Shown here piece after piece: positions 61,238 to 64,000 of a stretch of 64,000 nucleotides of DNA (position 1 is the first letter of the stretch; each line of letters starts with the position of its first letter). The position numbers and the translations under genes are program-made. Source of the stretch: Paraburkholderia bryophila (lineage in GTDB: Bacteria > Pseudomonadota > Gammaproteobacteria > Burkholderiales > Burkholderiaceae); NCBI RefSeq assembly GCF_003269035.1, contig NZ_QLTK01000030.1, forward strand, positions 1 through 64,000. The letters are read 5' to 3'. The notes beneath the pieces are model-generated. The model saw only the letters and a list, made by a program, of their open reading frames with translations. It ran no database searches and was not told the origin of the DNA.

Positions 61238-62023
61238 ATCGTTCGGGACATCATTATCGATACGGCGGGGGCGGCCGGTGGTGCGGAGGCGGCCGACGAT
61301 GATGTCGCCGAGGTGGGGGTAACGGTTTACACCTGCGAACAAGATGGCCATGAACCCAAACTCGGCGACATTGCATGCGCGGACGCGCATCGGCTTCAGT
61401 AGGCACCGCCAGAATCGTTGTTGCGACCAGCAAAGTGGTCCGGTCCCGGGGCGCCCGAGCGACTCGCGGATTTGGTGACAACTGACCGGCGTTTTGCGTT
61501 GCCATACGGGGGCTGCGACGAGAGTCGCCGCGAGGGAATTTTTTTGGCTTGAGCGAGAAATCGAAATCGCTTTTCTGCAGGAGAGAACGGCGAAGGCTTG
61601 AGATGGGTTTTTCGGACGTACAAGTACGGCCTGTCCGTCCATGACGGATTGCTCAGCAGGGTCGAAGAAACCCGCGACGGCGGCGTAGGTCACTGCATCG
61701 AGTTCAGCGCAGCCCAACTTTTTCAGAGCGGTAAAGTGACGGCCGTTCAGCCAACTCTCGTCGCCGGCGTCACGCAGAATCAGGCCGAAGGACCGTACGT
61801 CTTCTTTGCTCGCAAACAGTTGCTCGATGTACTTGTCGCCGTCAAGTATTCCCGCTTCGGCTGCTGCAGCGAGACTGTCCATTGCCCAGGCCAAGCCAGA
61901 ATTGCCCGGCATTGTTAGCAGGGCCAACGGCTGGATTGGCGTTAGAGTTTTCTTGCGATGGTGCCAGCCTCCGAACTCGATACACGCGGCGACGACTCTT
62001 TGTCCATCTTCGGTCTCGAACAT
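61025..62023 (-). CDS. Hypothetical protein, reliable only in its N-terminal half; C-terminal end unclear
   Basis: The first ~140 residues (VVAACIEFGGWHHRKKTL; ALLTMPGNSGLAWAMDSLA; KEDVRSFGLILRDAGDESWL; AVTYAAVAGFFDPAEQSVMD) form a coherent, probably helical protein. From about 61560 leftward the composition becomes random, and the frame runs antisense into the transposase gene, so the original 3' end has probably been lost. The start is also uncertain, because good-looking sequence (AGAQPSQL) precedes the ATG without a start codon. Function is unknown. Confidence 0.4.
   Translation of the reverse strand: MFETEDGQRVVAACIEFGGWHHRKKTLTPIQPLALLTMPGNSGLAWAMDSLAAAAEAGILDGDKYIEQLFASKEDVRSFGLILRDAGDESWLNGRHFTALKKLGCAELDAVTYAAVAGFFDPAEQSVMDGQAVLVRPKNPSQAFAVLSCRKAISISRSSQKNSLAATLVAAPVWQRKTPVSCHQIRESLGRPGTGPLCWSQQRFWRCLLKPMRVRACNVAEFGFMAILFAGVNRYPHLGDIIVGRLRTTGRPRRIDNDVPNDSSVCRVLAIVRSRKLARRPLLSPDCFARAFRMFLEVLIALCEIAVNCRLRSIRGRVVTIVDDGSRHATED
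61254..61505 (-). CDS. Possible small exported His/Pro-rich protein
   Basis: The 83-residue frame has a signal-like stretch RTTLLVATTILAVPTEADA, then CRRVWVHGHLVRRC and a terminal Pro/His/Arg-rich tail (RRHHRRPPPHHRPPPPYR). Small secreted proteins with this ending are common in Burkholderiales. The first ~20 residues before the hydrophobic part look foreign, and it overlaps another leftward frame, so the gene may be a truncated copy. Confidence 0.35.
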   Translation of the reverse strand: MATQNAGQLSPNPRVARAPRDRTTLLVATTILAVPTEADARPRMQCRRVWVHGHLVRRCKPLPPPRRHHRRPPPHHRPPPPYR

Positions 62024-62080
62024 CAGTTGGGACGGTTGTGCTCCTGCTTGGCAGTCGCCATGTTGCTAAATGGCGTCAGG

Positions 62081-62935
62081 CTAATTACAAAGTTGTACTA
62101 GTCTATTGAGTTCATCGGGATTGTCGGTTGCGAGTTCACTCGTTGTTGCCGTGTCGTTCAGCAAGTCGCATTCTTTCGGTCTGCTTTGAGCACGCGTCAC
62201 GGTCTTTAGCTCGTGGGACACCACTGCGGGTGGTGCAGCGGTACTGGCGGCCACCCTTGGCTGTTTGCTTTTGCCACACCTTTGGTCGATAAGCGAAACA
62301 ACCGCAGTCTCCACAGTGTGAGCTCTGCGAATACGCGCTGTTCGAGCTTCGATGCGCTTCAAACTTGACTCCACCGAGGCGAGTTGACTATTCAGCACGC
62401 GTTTCGCGTCTTGAGATAGCGACTCAAATTCCTGGGCTTTTTCCAGTCCTTCGAAAAAGCGTACCGCCCCTCTGATGATGGGAATCTCGCCTGCCACTGC
62501 TGTGGCCATCTGGCCATCGGTTTGCGCCTGGACCAGTTCTATTGCCGACCCCGTAGAGGATACGCGTTTGACAATCTCGGACGCGGCGGCTTGTCCTACG
62601 TTGCTGAGGGCTCCCTGCTCACCCACCGTCGCGATATCTAATACGCCATTGAGAGCCCCCACAAGTATGTTGAGCATGTGTAGCGTGGTTCCGGCAACTT
62701 CAGCTGCGGTTTGCAATTGCTGGTCTGTTGTGAGTTGGCTGCGCAGCGCTCGAGTATCGTTCAGCGCCTCGTTAGCTGCGTTCCACTTACGGAATGTACG
62801 GTCGAAGTCTGAGTATAACTGGCCGTCACGATAAGTTACCAGGGACGGACATGCGGGGTCTTCGACCGTTTGACTCACTGCGGTGGAGACGGCGGAGACC
62901 GCGCACACACATCCCACGACTAGATGGCGATACAT
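62081..62935 (-). CDS. Exported protein of unknown function with long helical region
   Basis: The 284-residue product has a signal peptide (MYRHLVVGCVCAVSAVSTAVSQ). A long helical segment follows (residues ~45-215) with heptad-like stretches (WNAANEALNDTRALRSQLTT; LNSQLASVESSLKRIEARTA) and a Gly/Ala-rich middle (LHMLNILVGALNGVLDIATV) that could insert in a membrane. A C-terminal low-complexity tail contains DLLNDTATTSELATDNPDEL. It has no known domain. It is the last of three leftward genes separated by 2 and 9 bases, so probably co-transcribed with them. Confidence 0.62.
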   Translation of the reverse strand: MYRHLVVGCVCAVSAVSTAVSQTVEDPACPSLVTYRDGQLYSDFDRTFRKWNAANEALNDTRALRSQLTTDQQLQTAAEVAGTTLHMLNILVGALNGVLDIATVGEQGALSNVGQAAASEIVKRVSSTGSAIELVQAQTDGQMATAVAGEIPIIRGAVRFFEGLEKAQEFESLSQDAKRVLNSQLASVESSLKRIEARTARIRRAHTVETAVVSLIDQRCGKSKQPRVAASTAAPPAVVSHELKTVTRAQSRPKECDLLNDTATTSELATDNPDELNRLVQLCN

Positions 62936-62937
62936 GG

Positions 62938-63603
62938 TTATCCCTCTGTGAGCAGGGTAAATTTGTGAACTTCAGTACCGACTTTGATGACAATAGTCAG
63001 AGGCGCGGCCTTCACGTTTTCCACCACGATATAGCCCGCTGTCGCTTCACCCGGAGACAGGGTTGTTCCGCGAAACCGCGCTCTAATGAAGGCAGCCTGT
63101 CGCTCCTTTGCTGTCTCGTTTGCTTTGTCGACGTCTTTAGTGAGCGGGTCGGCTACGGAGTTGACACTGGCTGAGTCGGTTGTATGCGCTACCGCGAGGA
63201 GTGCTCCCCCTAGTAGGGCCATCACCATACCGGCACTGAGATGTGATTGTGTGTAGTGCTTGTCAATAGCGCTAGCTCGTTCATCGGTAACAAGAACGGG
63301 GTTTCCCCCGTCCTGTCGCAACGAGATGTCTTGCTCATCGACTTCAAACGGCCTATTGCTCCGGTTTGCTATGACAACCACAATAGGCGTTCCATAACCA
63401 GTGAGCAACTTGGGCGAAACGACGGCAATGGCGACTCTCGAGTTGGCCTGAAAAGAATCGAGAACAAGACCGGCTGGGCAATTAACGACTTTTTGCGTCG
63501 CTGCAGGTTTGACTTTGTTGAAGGTGACATAGTCGTGACTCACCGAGGACAGGCACGCAGTCAGTAGCGCACACATCAGTGGAATCGATTTCTGACGTTT
63601 CAC
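62938..63603 (-). CDS. Putative lipoprotein of unknown function
   Basis: The 221-residue product begins MKRQKSIPLMCALLTAC, a lipoprotein signal with lipobox LLTAC. It contains a beta-rich part (SRVAIAVVSPKLLTGYGTPI; VVVIANRSNRPFEVDEQDIS), a hydrophobic glycine segment (AGMVMALLGGALLAVAHT), and a second beta module (FRGTTLSPGEATAGYIVVEN; APLTIVIKVGTEVHKFTLL). The layout suggests an envelope lipoprotein with one membrane-associated segment. It lies between two other exported-protein genes in the same operon. Confidence 0.65.
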   Translation of the reverse strand: MKRQKSIPLMCALLTACLSSVSHDYVTFNKVKPAATQKVVNCPAGLVLDSFQANSRVAIAVVSPKLLTGYGTPIVVVIANRSNRPFEVDEQDISLRQDGGNPVLVTDERASAIDKHYTQSHLSAGMVMALLGGALLAVAHTTDSASVNSVADPLTKDVDKANETAKERQAAFIRARFRGTTLSPGEATAGYIVVENVKAAPLTIVIKVGTEVHKFTLLTEG

Positions 63604-63612
63604 GGTGAACTC

Positions 63613-64000
63613 CTAATTCCAGCAGGTCGAGAGCTGAGCTGCCAGCGCGCGCGTTACGATTGACGTATATCGACCCATGACGTAGCCACACTTACAGCCA
63701 CCGAGAATGCCTTCGCACTGTAGTTCCTGGGTGCTATGGGAGTTCCAGTTCGTCCAAGGCGTGTCCGAATCCGGTCCGCCGGTTGTAGCAATGGCACATT
63801 GCTGTGCTTGCTGTGCACTCTTGTCGGCTGAGGCTGCTCCATCAAGTAGCTCCGAGACCGCGCGAGGCTTGTCGTACCCCTTCGCCTTTGCGTCGCGCAT
63901 GGTCTCGGTCACGCTCTGGCCGAGGAGCTGCTCCCGAAAAGTCACCAGAGTGGGGTCCGTGTATTTGGGTAGCTGGGCGTCGAGATATTGAAGATTGCCT
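63613..64000 (-). CDS. Protein of unknown function, 5' end beyond the window
   Basis: The frame is open to the right edge and ends at 63613. The visible part reads NLQYLDAQLPKYTDPTLVTF, REQLLGQSVTETMRDAKAKG, then an Ala/Gln helix (SADKSAQQAQQCAIATTGG) and a cysteine-containing end (LQCEGILGGCKCGYVMGRYT). No start is assigned because the reading frame continues beyond 64000. It is the first visible gene of the three-gene exported-protein cluster. Function is unknown. Confidence 0.6.
   Translation of the reverse strand, partial: GNLQYLDAQLPKYTDPTLVTFREQLLGQSVTETMRDAKAKGYDKPRAVSELLDGAASADKSAQQAQQCAIATTGGPDSDTPWTNWNSHSTQELQCEGILGGCKCGYVMGRYTSIVTRALAAQLSTCWN

Noticed and set aside
59614-61300. 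Terminal inverted repeats of the IS630-like element
   Set aside because: I compared the flanks by eye and found no convincing matching ends, so element boundaries are not claimed.

Overview
The window looks like a chromosome segment of a Burkholderiales bacterium, most likely Paraburkholderia/Burkholderia. Base composition is high G+C, most operons are tightly overlapped (ATGA or TGATG junctions), and the gene set is typical: an RpiR-controlled myo-inositol cluster, many LysR regulators, a YbfB-type MFS carrier, a di-heme peroxidase and an AcpA-type phosphoesterase. This assignment is an inference from gene content; the window holds no rRNA or complete tRNA gene.

Layout. 1-12600: inositol utilisation. 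Two Gfo/Idh/MocA dehydrogenases and an RpiR-type regulator run leftward. Facing them, a sugar ABC importer (binding protein, permease, single-domain ATPase) leads into iolC-DUF2090, iolD, iolE and iolB. iolA is not in the window. 12644-18500: a large lipoprotein with an internally duplicated domain, a SnoaL-like protein, and an ABC-F ATPase preceded by a short leader ORF that has a near-perfect Shine-Dalgarno sequence. 18700-28000: accessory-looking single genes (VOC proteins, a ureidoglycolate lyase-like protein, GNAT, SDR, LysR) with gene fragments between them. Here a regulator very close to the tetracycline repressor TetR diverges from a FAD monooxygenase over two tetO-like operators. 28100-33250: a LysR regulator and a Liv-type ABC operon with a thioesterase but no binding protein. 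33400-52700: mostly conserved genes (Nudix, MFS/LysR pair, alaS, CaiB/BaiF, ggt, glnS, a family 3 binding protein, a di-heme peroxidase, a phosphoesterase, DUF427), with one alpha/beta hydrolase broken by an in-frame amber codon.

52729 to the right edge: a mobile island. It begins exactly at a 3' tRNA fragment (T-arm, acceptor strand and CCA, minus strand), and base composition becomes visibly more A+T rich. The island carries a retron with an msr-msd RNA locus bounded by 12-bp inverted repeats and a 585-residue reverse transcriptase fused to a TOPRIM domain, which is the Ec67/Eco2 architecture. It also carries an XRE regulator with two palindromic operators, an XRE-HAD fusion, several orphan and decayed genes, an IS630-like transposase, and three consecutive genes for exported proteins of unknown function running off the right edge. 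No integrase was seen, so the island probably continues past the window.

The strongest leads are the retron, the TetR/tetO/monooxygenase switch, and the leader ORF upstream of the ABC-F gene.
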